From assembly GCA_002382665.1 (NCBI GenBank), contig DFZA01000006.1, positions 62,001-126,000 on the forward strand: a stretch of DNA of 64,000 bases, read 5' to 3'. The DNA is from Peptococcaceae bacterium UBA4068 (GTDB taxonomy: Bacteria > Bacillota > Dehalobacteriia > UBA4068). Within the stretch, counting starts at the first letter, position 1. Each line of letters starts with the position of its first letter. This document shows, piece by piece, positions 17,557 to 27,262 of the stretch. The position numbers and the translations under genes were made by a program. The notes under the pieces were generated by a model that saw nothing but the letters and a program-made list of their open reading frames with translations, had not been told where the DNA came from and ran no database searches.

Positions 17557-17648
17557 CAACAGGAGAAGCGTCGGTTTTAATAGTAATACCGCCTTTATAC
17601 CTTTTTGTTTATTATGATAGAATGAAACGGCATTTATAGAGGAAAGTA

Positions 17649-18599
17649 ATGGAAAATCAAAAACTAAAAGCTCATATATTTGCGCTGATAACCATATTTA
17701 TTTGGGGTTCGACATTTATTTCTACTAAGCTGTTATTAACAGATTTTACTGCCCTGGAAATACTGCTCTACCGCTTTATAATCGGGTATTTAGTGTTGAT
17801 TTTTATTTACCCGCAATCATATCGGCCCCAAAGTCTGCGTCAGGAACTATATTTAGCCGCCGCAGGATTGACCGGAATAACTATTTATTATTTATTGGAA
17901 AATATTGCGCTTGAATACACTTATGCATCTAATGTCGGTACCCTAGTATCTATAGCTCCGTTATTTACCGCTGTATTTGCTTACTATTTTCTCAAGAATG
18001 AGCGGCCCAGTAAGTTCTTTTATATCGGTTTTGCTCTTGCCATATATGGCGTAATCATCATTAGTTTCCAGAGTACAAATATTACCATTAACCCCAAAGG
18101 CGATATACTTTGTATTATTGCCGCCGTCTCATGGGGCGCTTACTCTATCTTTTGTAAAAAGATCAGCAACTTTGGTAATATCAATGCCACCTTAATGACT
18201 AAAAGAATTTTCTTTTACGGCATATTATTTATTTTGCCAATCGCCCTTTTCGAAAATTGGAATTGGCGAGGGCAACATTTTGCCGACCCGCTCAATCTGC
18301 TTAACATGCTTTATCTGGGAGTTGGCGCTTCCGCAATTTGTTTTACTACCTGGAATTGGGCCATTGCCGAGTTGGGCGCCGTTAAAACCAGCGTTTATTT
18401 ATATTTGACGCCGATAATAACCGTGATTGCTTCCGCACTGGTATTAAATGAACCAATTACCAAAGCTTTAGTTATCGGCATAACTCTGATATTGGTAGGA
18501 TTGATTGTTTCCGAATTAAAAAAGGAGTCGCATCGCGACGCCTTGATAAAAATAAATTTTGATAAAGAAAGATATTTACGCAGTAAAGAACACCGATAA
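17649..18599 (+). CDS. EamA/DMT family transporter
   Basis: 316 residues, ten membrane helices in two EamA repeats: FIWGSTFISTKLLLTDFTALE starts the first and AVSWGAYSIFCKKIS the second, with the conserved closing ELGAVKTSVYLYLTPIITV and LNEPIT. The family exports metabolites and amino acids; the substrate is unknown. A charged tail of about 30 residues follows the last helix. GAGG lies before the start. It is divergent from the VTT gene; the two share a short intergenic region. Confidence 0.88.
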   Translation: MENQKLKAHIFALITIFIWGSTFISTKLLLTDFTALEILLYRFIIGYLVLIFIYPQSYRPQSLRQELYLAAAGLTGITIYYLLENIALEYTYASNVGTLVSIAPLFTAVFAYYFLKNERPSKFFYIGFALAIYGVIIISFQSTNITINPKGDILCIIAAVSWGAYSIFCKKISNFGNINATLMTKRIFFYGILFILPIALFENWNWRGQHFADPLNLLNMLYLGVGASAICFTTWNWAIAELGAVKTSVYLYLTPIITVIASALVLNEPITKALVIGITLILVGLIVSELKKESHRDALIKINFDKERYLRSKEHR

Positions 18600-18707
18600 T
18601 ATTTATATCAAGTTGTCACAGCGTCCTTTCTTCTCCCGAAGTTAACATGCCAAATGCTAATAATCATACCATAAAACATTGGCTGAAATTCCGATGTTTA
18701 TTTTTAT

Positions 18708-19574
18708 TTATCTTTGCTTACCTAAAAAGAAAAGCGCCACCGTACCAGGACCGCAGTGAGCGCCAACTACCGGATCGATTTGGTGGATCAATATTTCTTT
18801 GGCCTGGTAAAAATCCATAACCTTGGATTTAAGATACTCAGCACTTTCTAAACAATCGCCGTGGGTAATACATATATTTTGATTCAATCCCAAATAAGAT
18901 TCTTTCATTTTATTCGCCAGAGTATCAAGCGACCTAGTCCTGCCGCGTACCGTTTCAACCGGCACAAGCCGACCGTTATCATCAACATGCATGATCGGTT
19001 TAACTTGGAGCATGCCGCCAATCAATGCCTTGGCAGCTGAAATTCTGCCGCCGCGATATAAGTATTTTAAATCATCAACAGTAAACCAATGACATAAATT
19101 GCCGATATTTTTTTCTACCCAGTCGCTGACTTGAAAAATATTTTTTCCTTCTGCTCTCATTTGGCACGCATATTTGACAAGCAATCCTTGACCAAGTGAA
19201 GCCGATAAAGTATCTAAAGTAATAATAGTCTGCTGCGGATACTGTGTTTTTAATTTACTAAACACTTTGCATACTACGTCGTATGTGCTGCTAAGACGAG
19301 AAGAAAATCCCAGGTATAGAATGTTTTTCCCTGCTATCAGTAAAGGCTCTATCTGCTCTCTGACAGTTTCGGAATTGACGCAGGATGTAGTAATTTCTGC
19401 ACCCTCCCGCATCATAATATAAAATTTAGTTAGATCATTATCCTGACCTTTTATATAACTTTTGTATTCCTGGCCATCAACAATAAAACTCAGAGATAAA
19501 ACATGAATTGTTTGCTCATCTATAAAATTATCGGGCAAATTGGCGCATGTATCTGTAACAATCTCAAAGCTCAT
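18708..19574 (-). CDS. DegV family fatty-acid-binding protein
   Basis: 288 residues. SFEIVTDTCANLPDNF is the DegV opening; TTSCVNSETVREQIEPLL, YLGFSSRLSSTYDVV, DTLSASLGQGLLV, LKYLYRGGRISAAKALIGGMLQVKPI and the closing VGAHCGPGTVALFFLG are all family hallmarks. DegV (FakB-like) proteins bind a fatty acid and present it to the FakA kinase for incorporation into phospholipid. FakA is not in the window. The ATG at 19574 is chosen because GGAGGG lies 8 bases upstream; a longer frame exists but is not preceded by a ribosome site. Confidence 0.92.
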   Translation of the reverse strand: MSFEIVTDTCANLPDNFIDEQTIHVLSLSFIVDGQEYKSYIKGQDNDLTKFYIMMREGAEITTSCVNSETVREQIEPLLIAGKNILYLGFSSRLSSTYDVVCKVFSKLKTQYPQQTIITLDTLSASLGQGLLVKYACQMRAEGKNIFQVSDWVEKNIGNLCHWFTVDDLKYLYRGGRISAAKALIGGMLQVKPIMHVDDNGRLVPVETVRGRTRSLDTLANKMKESYLGLNQNICITHGDCLESAEYLKSKVMDFYQAKEILIHQIDPVVGAHCGPGTVALFFLGKQR

Positions 19575-19758
19575 TATATGCCCTCCAAACAATACAACAA
19601 CGACCAACAATTTATTTAGTATTTATTACTAAGTATAACATTATTAACATTACGTGTCAACAAAATAGTTCGCTTGATCTTGCCTAATTTCAATATTTAC
19701 TAAAGACAATTACTATGTTATAATAACGAGTAATTATTATTCTTTGCGAGGTGGATTT

Positions 19759-20256
19759 ATGAATATTATTGAAAAGAGTATTAATTTTCATTGTCCACGA
19801 TGGCAGGAACTGCCGGACATAGGTTTATATATGGACCAGGTAGTCTGCATCACTGAAGATCATTTAGGGTTCTTTGCTTTAGGTGGCGAAAATAAAATAG
19901 TCACATCAACAATGATCAATAACTATGTTAAACAAAAAATGATTGCGCCACCTTATAAAAAGAAATATCAAAAATCTCATTTGGCTAGATTATTTATTAT
20001 TTGTATTCTCAAACGTTGCTTCAGCATCTCGGAGACCGCCACCATTATCAACCTCTTGCTGCAAAAATATGATGAGCAAGAAGCTTATGATCTGTTTTGC
20101 AGCGAATTAGAAAATTCGCTGCAAATAGTATTTCAACCAGAAAAGATCCCGAGCAGCAATACTTCAACCGAACCAACAATGTTGCAAGCTGTTATGCGCG
20201 CCTTCGCCAACAAGACATATGCCCAATTAACAATCGACTATCTGCAAAACAAATAA
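19759..20256 (+). CDS. DUF1836 domain protein
   Basis: 165 residues. WQELPDIGLYMDQVVCITEDHL, then TSTMINNYVKQKMIAPPYKKKYQKSHLARL, matches the DUF1836 pattern: a MerR-like helix-turn-helix (about 45-80) followed by a helical C-terminal half. Members are probably DNA-binding regulators, often near DegV genes, as here where DegV is divergent. Start set by GAGGTGG 6 bases before ATG. Confidence 0.8.
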   Translation: MNIIEKSINFHCPRWQELPDIGLYMDQVVCITEDHLGFFALGGENKIVTSTMINNYVKQKMIAPPYKKKYQKSHLARLFIICILKRCFSISETATIINLLLQKYDEQEAYDLFCSELENSLQIVFQPEKIPSSNTSTEPTMLQAVMRAFANKTYAQLTIDYLQNK

Positions 20257-20268
20257 AATAAAACCAAG

Positions 20269-20291
20269 AGACGCCGAACTAATCGGCGTCT
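20269..20291. terminator. Hairpin after the DUF1836 gene
   Basis: AGACGCCGA pairs with TCGGCGTCT, followed by TATTTATAATT; it lies before the convergent VanY-type gene. Confidence 0.8.
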
Positions 20292-20346
20292 TATTTATAA
20301 TTAATCTTTAATTTTTTGCACTTCAGCCAATAATAACATGCGATGA

Positions 20347-21282
20347 TTATCCACTGTTTGTGACAATAAACATTGGATAAAATAACTGATCTCGCAGCGG
20401 TTGATAATTATTGGTTAAATTAATAAAACCCTGCAAACTAAAAGGAGGCAAATAAATATGCTGCACCGTCGGTAATATAGTTGTAGTCAGGCTATAACCG
20501 CTGTCAATTTTAGACCTGGATATTATCCGCCCGGCAAACCGGTAAAATCCGCCGCTGCTGTGATAAACGGCATATGAAACACCATTTGTGGAATGATAGA
20601 CGATTACCTCTCGATCCGCCAGCAATTGCAGGTACTCTTCCAAACAAAGGCCGTTTTTATAAATTAATTCGGCATGAGGCTGACCAACATAACGGATATG
20701 CCACGGCTCGTAAACATAGCCTGTAACCGCGGTTTTATCCTCAGGATAGCGAATAATAAAACCATATTTATAACAATTGGTGGTAATCCAATTCCCTGCC
20801 GCCGTGGTAGCAAACCGATTGTCCAAGGCATTATTAAGACTGGCGGTTGACAAATCAACAGCCAATCCTGTCTGATGTTCGCTGAAGCCCGGTGGCGCGA
20901 CAATGCCAGAAGCCAGCTTATGCGCCTCTGCATAATCATAACCCAGCAAACGATAATATTTAATTTTGTTTTGATACAGGTGGGTTTGCCACGTATAATC
21001 GCGGTAGCCGTTAGTCGCGCGAATATCGCTGATACCCGCGGCCTGCATTGCTTTAACCATTTCACCTAACGCCTGGGCTGCGTCAACACGCAGGCGAACA
21101 TCTGATGTTTTAGTCCGGATATAGGAATTCAGATAGACTAATTGCTGTGGAGTGTAGCCGCTGTTTAAAGCATGCTGACGGTTTACTAACATCAAACTAT
21201 CAGTCGAGAGCGCCTCTGCTGTTGGCGAAAACAACATAATCAATATTAATAACGAAATTATGATCATTAGCTTATCGCGCAT
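20347..21282 (-). CDS. M15 family D,D-carboxypeptidase (VanY-like), secreted
   Basis: 311 residues with a signal peptide (hydrophobic 5-20, cleavage near AEA). The VanY core runs from QQLVYLNSYIRTKTSDVRL to about 200: YRDYTWQTHLY, then the zinc motif SEHQTGLAVDLS (His and Asp) and the EPWHIRYVG motif (catalytic Glu and zinc His). It would trim the terminal D-Ala of peptidoglycan stem peptides. The last about 100 residues (REVIVYHSTNGVSYAVY onwards) form an extra beta-rich region not part of the catalytic domain. GGAGGCGGAGA precedes ATG. Confidence 0.9.
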   Translation of the reverse strand: MRDKLMIIISLLILIMLFSPTAEALSTDSLMLVNRQHALNSGYTPQQLVYLNSYIRTKTSDVRLRVDAAQALGEMVKAMQAAGISDIRATNGYRDYTWQTHLYQNKIKYYRLLGYDYAEAHKLASGIVAPPGFSEHQTGLAVDLSTASLNNALDNRFATTAAGNWITTNCYKYGFIIRYPEDKTAVTGYVYEPWHIRYVGQPHAELIYKNGLCLEEYLQLLADREVIVYHSTNGVSYAVYHSSGGFYRFAGRIISRSKIDSGYSLTTTILPTVQHIYLPPFSLQGFINLTNNYQPLRDQLFYPMFIVTNSG

Positions 21283-21414
21283 TCTCCGCCTCCGTCTCGC
21301 AAATTGGACACTATTAAATAATTATATCATAATCCGATACAATACAAAATAATTAGTTATCACTATATATCCTAGCCATCTTTACGGCAAACTGTCCGAA
21401 AACCCCTTATGCTA

Positions 21415-21540
21415 TCAGGCTGTTGAGAAACAAGCCAGACTAGGCGGCGAGGATGGCCAGTTAGGGAGCGTACTAAAAGGTACGTGACCGACGCTGACCA
21501 TCCTGACAACGACGTATGACGCAGTTTATGGACAGCCTGA
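21415..21540. repeat. MITE-like palindromic element
   Basis: Imperfect terminal inverted repeats TCAGGCTGTTGAGAAAC (21415-21431) and, reversed, TCAGGCTGTCCATAAAC (21524-21540), 14 of 17 matching. Inside, GGATGGCCAG (21451) pairs with CTGACCATCC (21494-21503), closing on GTAC-AAAA-GGTAC. The whole 126 bp folds into one long stem; no coding frame. It lies just upstream of the FAD oxidase gene and covers most of an otherwise empty 320-base gap. Confidence 0.7.
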
Positions 21541-21604
21541 CGCAGTTGTTTATTGCATTAATTCTCTGTTTGGTGTAATATTTATGGGTAAAGGAGACTG
21601 GATA

Positions 21605-23197
21605 ATGAATCTAATTAGAAATTTTTCTGCTGAATATGAAGACTATCTGCACGACGAATCAAGAATAATCGGTACTGCCGATACCATAGCATTCCCTAAA
21701 ACAGAAGACGAAATCAGAGAAATTGTCAGATATTGTGTCAATAATAATATACCTATGACAGTGCAAGGCGGACGTACCGGCCTGACTGCCGCCGCCGTTC
21801 CTGAAGGCGGCCAGATTATCAATTTCAGCCGTATGAATAAAATAACTGCGGCCCGTTATGATGCTGAACAAAATGCCTTCTTTCTCAGCGTACAACCGGG
21901 GCTGCTTTTAGCGGAACTGCGAAAAGTTATTGATAATAAATCCTTCGATATCAGCAAATGGGATGAGCAATCCCGTGATGCGCTTACTTACTTTAGCGCC
22001 GGCAAGTGGACGTTTTCTCCCGACCCGACCGAAACTTCGGCAGCTATCGGCGGAATAATCGGCTGTAACGCTTCTGGCGCGCGCAGCTTTTATTTCGGGG
22101 CAGTTCGCCCTTATGTGGAAGCGCTGCGTATCGTACTGGCCGACGGTGACCTTTTGGAGATCCGCCGTGGCGAAAATTTTGCAAATGGTCGTAGTTTTAG
22201 CCTCACTACAGTCAGCGGACACACCATCAGCGGTCAATTACCTACCTACCAAATGCCTGTTACCAAAAATGCCGCCGGCTACTATATTGCCGACGATATG
22301 GATTTGATTGATTTATTTATCGGCAGCGAAGGTACACTGGGTATTATCAGTGCAGCCGAATTACGGTTAATACCGACCGCGCCGGTTGTCTGGGGTATCA
22401 GCTCATTCTTCAATGACGAAAAAACCGCGTTGCGTTTCGTACGGGCGCTGCGTCAGGAACAGCTCCCAGGTATCGCTGATATATTTAAACAACGTCCGGT
22501 CGCTATCGAATTTTTTAACCATAGTGCTCTGGCGCTTTTAAAAGAACAAAAACAGCATAATCCGGCTTTCTCACAAATCCAGGAGATTAAAGAAGGCAGC
22601 AATTGCGCCGTCTTTACCGAATTTCACAGCGAAAATGAAGAATATATGTGGCAATTACTGCGTGACCTGCTGCGCCTGCGCGAGCAACTGGGTGAAAAAG
22701 AGGACAACACCTGGGTAGCCACCAACAGCCGCGATATGGAAAAATTATTATTTTTCCGTCATGCGGTACCGGAATGCGTTAATATGCTGATCGATCTGCG
22801 CCGCCAAAGCGACGCCAGCATCCGTAAACTTGGTACTGACATGGCAGTACCCGATGATTATTTAGATGCAGCAATGGAAATGTATAACAGCGATCTACTT
22901 GCCAATCAACTTGACTTTGCAATTTGGGGCCATATCGGCAATAATCATCTGCATGTCAATATACTGCCGCGCAACGCTGAGGATTTTCGCCGCGGCAAAG
23001 AACTTTACGGTCAATGGGCCGGTAAAGTTACCTTCTGGGGCGGCACCGTTTCCGCTGAACACGGCATCGGTAAATTTAAAAAAGCTTTTTTATTGATTAT
23101 GTACGGCGAAAAAAATATCGCGCAAATGCGCGATCTGAAAAAGCTATTTGATCCTTTGATGTTAATCAACCGCGGTAATATTTTTTCCGAACAATAG
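21605..23197 (+). CDS. FAD-linked oxidase, D-lactate/glycolate dehydrogenase type
   Basis: 530 residues. The N-terminal PCMH FAD-binding domain has PKTEDEIREIVRYC, PMTVQGGRTGLTAAAVPEGG and the TSAAIGGIIGCNASGARSFYFG loop; GSEGTLGIISAAELRLIP closes it. The C-terminal FAD-oxidase C domain carries GHIGNNHLHVNILP and SAEHGIGKFKKAF with the metal and substrate histidines. Enzymes of this build oxidise 2-hydroxyacids such as D-lactate or glycolate. ATG at 21605 is set by AAGGAG 8 bases upstream. It is followed 21 bases later by argS; no electron-transfer partner gene is adjacent, so substrate and acceptor stay open. Confidence 0.88.
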   Translation: MNLIRNFSAEYEDYLHDESRIIGTADTIAFPKTEDEIREIVRYCVNNNIPMTVQGGRTGLTAAAVPEGGQIINFSRMNKITAARYDAEQNAFFLSVQPGLLLAELRKVIDNKSFDISKWDEQSRDALTYFSAGKWTFSPDPTETSAAIGGIIGCNASGARSFYFGAVRPYVEALRIVLADGDLLEIRRGENFANGRSFSLTTVSGHTISGQLPTYQMPVTKNAAGYYIADDMDLIDLFIGSEGTLGIISAAELRLIPTAPVVWGISSFFNDEKTALRFVRALRQEQLPGIADIFKQRPVAIEFFNHSALALLKEQKQHNPAFSQIQEIKEGSNCAVFTEFHSENEEYMWQLLRDLLRLREQLGEKEDNTWVATNSRDMEKLLFFRHAVPECVNMLIDLRRQSDASIRKLGTDMAVPDDYLDAAMEMYNSDLLANQLDFAIWGHIGNNHLHVNILPRNAEDFRRGKELYGQWAGKVTFWGGTVSAEHGIGKFKKAFLLIMYGEKNIAQMRDLKKLFDPLMLINRGNIFSEQ

Positions 23198-23218
23198 AAC
23201 TGTCGAGGAGGAAATTTT

Positions 23219-24916
23219 TTGAAAGATTCTCAAGCTAGTACCATTATCGGTAATATCAAAAATACGCTGCGGCAAGCAATAACAGCAGCTTTTGAACAGG
23301 TGCGCGCTAACGACCAATTGACATACGAAGCTATGGCTGATTTTTTGGTTGAAGTGCCGCGTGAAGCAGCTCACGGCGATTTTTCCACCAACGCGGCAAT
23401 GATGATGGCCAAAGCCTGCCATAAACCACCGCGTGTCATTGCCGAAATAATAACCGCTGCTATTGATCAAAAATCAGCCGGTGTAAGCTCGATTGAAATT
23501 GCCGGTCCCGGTTTCATCAATTTCCGTATGCAAACTGATTGGCTCAATAAATGTCTGACCGAAATTATAGCCGCAGGAGAAAACTTCGGCCGCTCCCAAA
23601 TCGGTAAAGGCCACAAGATACAGGTGGAATTCGTCAGCGCTAATCCTACCGGCGAGCTGCATATGGGGAACGCGCGCGGCGCAGCCATCGGTGACAGCTT
23701 GGCCACGCTTCTGGATATGGCCGGGTTCAGCGTAGAACGCGAATTTTATATCAATGACGCCGGTAATCAAATCGAAAAATTCGCTTTGTCGTTGGAGGCG
23801 CGTTACCTGCAGTTACTGGGCAAAAATGTTGATTTTCCTGAAGACGGCTATCATAGCAACGACATTATCAGGGTCATGGAACAATTCATTAGCGAAAACG
23901 GCGATAAATATCTCAGCTATGAACCGGAAATCAGGAAACCTATCTTTGCCGAATACGCTTTGGCAAGAAAAATCGCCGATATCAAGCAGGCTTTGGCTGA
24001 TTTCGGCGTTAAATACGATGTATGGTTCAGTGAACGCACGCTGCACGAAAGCGGCGCAGTTGCCAATATCGTCAAATATCTGCAGGATCAAGGCTGGGTT
24101 TACAGCAAAGATGGTGCATTATGGCTTGATTGCCAACGTTTCGGCGAAGAAAAAGACGAAGTACTGGTCAGGGCCAATGGCATCCCCACCTATTTCGCCG
24201 CTGATATTGCCTACCACCAGAATAAATTCCAGCGTGGCTTTGAAACAGTAATAGATATTTGGGGCGCCGATCATCACGGCCATGTAGCGCGCATGAAAGG
24301 CGCGATGGAAGCAATTGGCTACCAAAGCAAGCAATTGGAAGTGCTGCTGATGCAATTTGTCCGCCTCTATCAAAATGGCGAGATATTGAAAATGAGCAAG
24401 CGCACCGGCACCTATGTGACATTAAATGAGCTGGTCGAAGATGTTGGCCGCGATGCCGCCCGTTTCTTCTTTGTCATGCGCAGCGCCGACAGCCTGATCG
24501 ATTTTGACCTCGACTTGGCCAAATCGCAAACGGCGGATAATCCTGTCTATTATGTCCAATACGCTCATGCGCGCATCTGCTCTATCCTTGCCAATGCCGC
24601 TACTGCCGATTTGAGCCCGCAGGCAGACACAACTAAATTATCGCTGATTACCGAGCCCTCCGAGCTATCTTTAATCCGCAAGCTGGCTGATTATCCCGAC
24701 GAGGTGATTTTTGCAGCTGTCAACCGGGAACCCCAGCGCATTGCCACCTATCTTCAGGAGGTCGCCGCAGCCTTTCATAATTTTTATGCCCATTGCCGGG
24801 TAGTCGGCGAAGAACATGATTTAAGTTTGGCACGTCTTTCGTTAATACAAGCGACTGCGCAAATAATCAAATCTGGATTAAAGGCAATAGGCGTTTCCGC
24901 TCCGGAGAAAATGTAA
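23219..24916 (+). CDS. argS: Arginyl-tRNA synthetase
   Basis: 565 residues, class I synthetase. N-terminal add-1 domain; the HIGH motif appears as HMGN in SANPTGELHMGNARGAAIGD; IWGADHHGHVARMKGA is the conserved mid-domain segment; KMSKRTG is the KMSKS loop; YYVQYAHARICSIL starts the anticodon-binding DALR domain. It charges tRNA-Arg. The TTG start is supported by GGAGG eight bases upstream and by the N-terminal length. Confidence 0.95.
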   Translation: MKDSQASTIIGNIKNTLRQAITAAFEQVRANDQLTYEAMADFLVEVPREAAHGDFSTNAAMMMAKACHKPPRVIAEIITAAIDQKSAGVSSIEIAGPGFINFRMQTDWLNKCLTEIIAAGENFGRSQIGKGHKIQVEFVSANPTGELHMGNARGAAIGDSLATLLDMAGFSVEREFYINDAGNQIEKFALSLEARYLQLLGKNVDFPEDGYHSNDIIRVMEQFISENGDKYLSYEPEIRKPIFAEYALARKIADIKQALADFGVKYDVWFSERTLHESGAVANIVKYLQDQGWVYSKDGALWLDCQRFGEEKDEVLVRANGIPTYFAADIAYHQNKFQRGFETVIDIWGADHHGHVARMKGAMEAIGYQSKQLEVLLMQFVRLYQNGEILKMSKRTGTYVTLNELVEDVGRDAARFFFVMRSADSLIDFDLDLAKSQTADNPVYYVQYAHARICSILANAATADLSPQADTTKLSLITEPSELSLIRKLADYPDEVIFAAVNREPQRIATYLQEVAAAFHNFYAHCRVVGEEHDLSLARLSLIQATAQIIKSGLKAIGVSAPEKM

Positions 24917-24928
24917 AATAAATATAAA

Positions 24929-24962
24929 AAAATACCGGCTGGTTGAAACCAGCCGGTATTTT
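24929..24962. terminator. Bidirectional terminator between argS and the lipoprotein gene
   Basis: AAATACCGGCTGGT pairs with ACCAGCCGGTATTT around a four-base loop; A-run before, T7 after. Confidence 0.92.
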
Positions 24963-24980
24963 TTTATATTTTACTGATCT

Positions 24981-25496
24981 TTATTTTCCACTGACAATTT
25001 GCATCAAAGCCAGCAAATCGGCCTTTGTAGCATTAGTAACTATCATCACAAAATAACTAGTATCGCTGTCCTTATCATAGGCCTCGGCAACACCATAGGT
25101 ATTCGCGGTTGTTTCATCATTTTTGGAATAACGAAGGCGACAGGACATGCCGTTAATATCAACCTTTTTATCGTAATCAAATTTATCGTCTATTTTGGAG
25201 AGCGTAACGTTACCGGCGGATTGCATTACTACTACCTGACTACCGTTATCAAGCTTAAAACTGACCTGTGAAACACTGTTTTCCAGAGCTGTTGTATCGA
25301 CTTCAGTAACTTGCGTGGGTATCCGTACCGATACAGCGTTTTCACCCTCGCCAACCGTAACATCCTGCGACTTGGCAACATCAATTTTACTGGTTTGATC
25401 CTCAGTATCTTTTGTATTTTGTTTATCCGAACTGCTGCAAGCAACTAAAGTAAATGCTAAACAACATATCAATAACAAGAGCCATATTTTTTTCAT
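24981..25496 (-). CDS. Small lipoprotein of unknown function
   Basis: 171 residues with a lipoprotein signal, MKKIWLLLLICCLAFT then lipobox LVAC; an acidic/Ser/Thr linker follows and then a compact domain of about 130 residues with alternating hydrophobic strands. I do not recognise a family. Its end is 20 bases from the start of nothing else on this strand; upstream by 20 bases is sppA, so the two are likely one operon. Surface role inferred only from the signal. Confidence 0.75.
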   Translation of the reverse strand: MKKIWLLLLICCLAFTLVACSSSDKQNTKDTEDQTSKIDVAKSQDVTVGEGENAVSVRIPTQVTEVDTTALENSVSQVSFKLDNGSQVVVMQSAGNVTLSKIDDKFDYDKKVDINGMSCRLRYSKNDETTANTYGVAEAYDKDSDTSYFVMIVTNATKADLLALMQIVSGK

Positions 25497-25516
25497 TAAT
25501 ACTTACCTCCTAAAAA

Positions 25517-26545
25517 TTAGTAACCCTGATAGTATACAAGTAATCCCTGCGGCTGTGCCAAGCTCAGATATGCTTCCAATGTCGCAATATCCTTGTCTTT
25601 AATTAATGAAAACATATTCGAAATCCAGCCGGTAGGTGGCGTATAGCTAAAATCGGCCACCTCGGCATTTTTAAAACCGCAGTCTTCAACAAATTGATTA
25701 TAGGCTTGCTCATAAGTTGCTATACCATCAGCCAGCCCGTTATCAACCGCTTGCCGGGCGCTATAAATTCTGCCGTCAGCCAACGGTTTCAATGTTTGCA
25801 TATCCATATCCCTTCCCTTTGATACGATATTCAAAAATTGCTGGTACGTCTCGTTAATCAATGATTGATAAATAGCTATTTGCTGGTCTGTTAATCCTTC
25901 GTACATATTGCCCATGCCTTTATTTTTACCGGAAGTTATGGTATTACTTTTAATCCCCAAATTATCTAAGAACGCTGATACGTCCAAAAAAGTACCATAG
26001 GTAACGCCGATCGATCCGGTAACACAATTCCGGTTCAGCAGTATTTTATCGGACGACGCCGCAATATAATAACCGCCGGACGCCATCATCGAAGCTCCGT
26101 AACTATATACCGGACGGGCGGTTTTTTCTTTATACTCCTGTAACTCATAATATAGTTCATCAGCAGCATACACAGTACCGCCGGGGCTGTCGATATAAAG
26201 CATCAATCCTAAATTATTATCATCATCAATCAAATAATCTATTGTATCAAGTAAATACTGCTGGTTGTAACTGCTGTTGGAGCTTAACAGCGAAGAACTG
26301 TCATTACTGGAAGTCATTTCTCCTTCCATATGAAGTATAGCAACATATGGTTGACTAGGACCGCTGATTGAATAATCATTACCAGCAAATCTTACAGCAT
26401 TGTTGGTAACATTTCCCCAAACCGCAACACAAATGACAATCAGTACGATAATTAAAGCGACCAACCCTACTACCCACGGCCAAAACGGCCTGCTTTTTCG
26501 CGGGGCAGGCGGTGTATAACTTTGTTGATAATTATTATATTCCAT
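25517..26545 (-). CDS. sppA: Signal peptide peptidase, S49 family
   Basis: 342 residues. One membrane helix (about 24-47), then the S49 protease: LMLYIDSPGGTVYAADELY, nucleophile Ser in SMMASGGYYIAA, TGSIGV, and the general-base Lys in TSGKNKGMGN. This is the short (SppA36/Bacillus) type that works as an oligomeric dome on the outer face of the membrane and degrades cleaved signal peptides or misfolded membrane proteins. The first residues are Tyr/Gln/Pro-rich. It precedes the lipoprotein gene by 20 bases. Confidence 0.92.
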   Translation of the reverse strand: MEYNNYQQSYTPPAPRKSRPFWPWVVGLVALIIVLIVICVAVWGNVTNNAVRFAGNDYSISGPSQPYVAILHMEGEMTSSNDSSSLLSSNSSYNQQYLLDTIDYLIDDDNNLGLMLYIDSPGGTVYAADELYYELQEYKEKTARPVYSYGASMMASGGYYIAASSDKILLNRNCVTGSIGVTYGTFLDVSAFLDNLGIKSNTITSGKNKGMGNMYEGLTDQQIAIYQSLINETYQQFLNIVSKGRDMDMQTLKPLADGRIYSARQAVDNGLADGIATYEQAYNQFVEDCGFKNAEVADFSYTPPTGWISNMFSLIKDKDIATLEAYLSLAQPQGLLVYYQGY

Positions 26546-26617
26546 CTTCGTACCACCTTTATATTATCATTTTATCCTATTTTCGGACTTTTCTTACCTG
26601 AATGTCAAGATATTCTA

Positions 26618-27262
26618 TTATTTGGCAAAAAATTCCTTGCTGATAGTTCTTAATTGATCAATATTCTCTACCGTATAATCAGCACCGGCCTCTTCAAGTT
26701 CGCGCCTGCTGGCGGCCCCCCATAAAACGCCGCAAGCCGCTAACCCGGCGTTTTTAGCACAAGCCATATCATGTATGCTATCGCCAACAAAAAAAGCGTC
26801 GGTAGGCAATGCCGCCAATTGATCCAAGGCAGCCAACGCCGGACCGGCCTGCGGCTTGGCACCAGCACCACTGTCGGCGGTAATCAGGTAATCAAAATAA
26901 TCAATTAAACCTCCGTCGGTCAAAGTCTCAATAGTTGACGGCCGCCTTTTTGCAGTTACAATGGCTGTTTTTATTCCATCATTTTTCAACTCGGCCAAAT
27001 ATTCACGCATACCAACAAACGGTTCGACTTTGATTTGCGATGAGCAGTAATGAAAATGATATGTTTCAACAAACTCTTGGTAGCCTTGTTCACCCAGCAG
27101 CTCCTTGCCGATTTGCACCAAAGGTATACCGACAAAGGCTCTGATTTGATTATCGTCAATCCCGTCTATTGCCAAATCATCTAAAGTCAGCCGCATAATA
27201 TGAATTATAGACGATAAAGAATCCATAATCGTTCCGTCAAGGTCAAACAAGATCGCGCTCAT
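26618..27262 (-). CDS. HAD-superfamily phosphatase (phosphoglycolate/pyrophosphatase PpaX-like)
   Basis: 214 residues. HAD motif I FDLDGTIMDS with both aspartates, motif II in TAKRRPS (Thr), Lys in the GAKPQAGPAL segment, motif IV VGDSIHDMACA. The cap domain is the helical C1 type used by phosphoglycolate phosphatases and PpaX. Substrate not defined. ATG at 27262 is set by TGGAGGTGG; it lies inside the end of larC (20-bp overlap), so translation is coupled. Confidence 0.85.
   Translation of the reverse strand: MSAILFDLDGTIMDSLSSIIHIMRLTLDDLAIDGIDDNQIRAFVGIPLVQIGKELLGEQGYQEFVETYHFHYCSSQIKVEPFVGMREYLAELKNDGIKTAIVTAKRRPSTIETLTDGGLIDYFDYLITADSGAGAKPQAGPALAALDQLAALPTDAFFVGDSIHDMACAKNAGLAACGVLWGAASRRELEEAGADYTVENIDQLRTISKEFFAK

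Noticed and set aside
23754..24251. Second plus-strand frame of 165 codons inside argS
   Set aside because: Lies within the conserved synthetase core; shadow frame.
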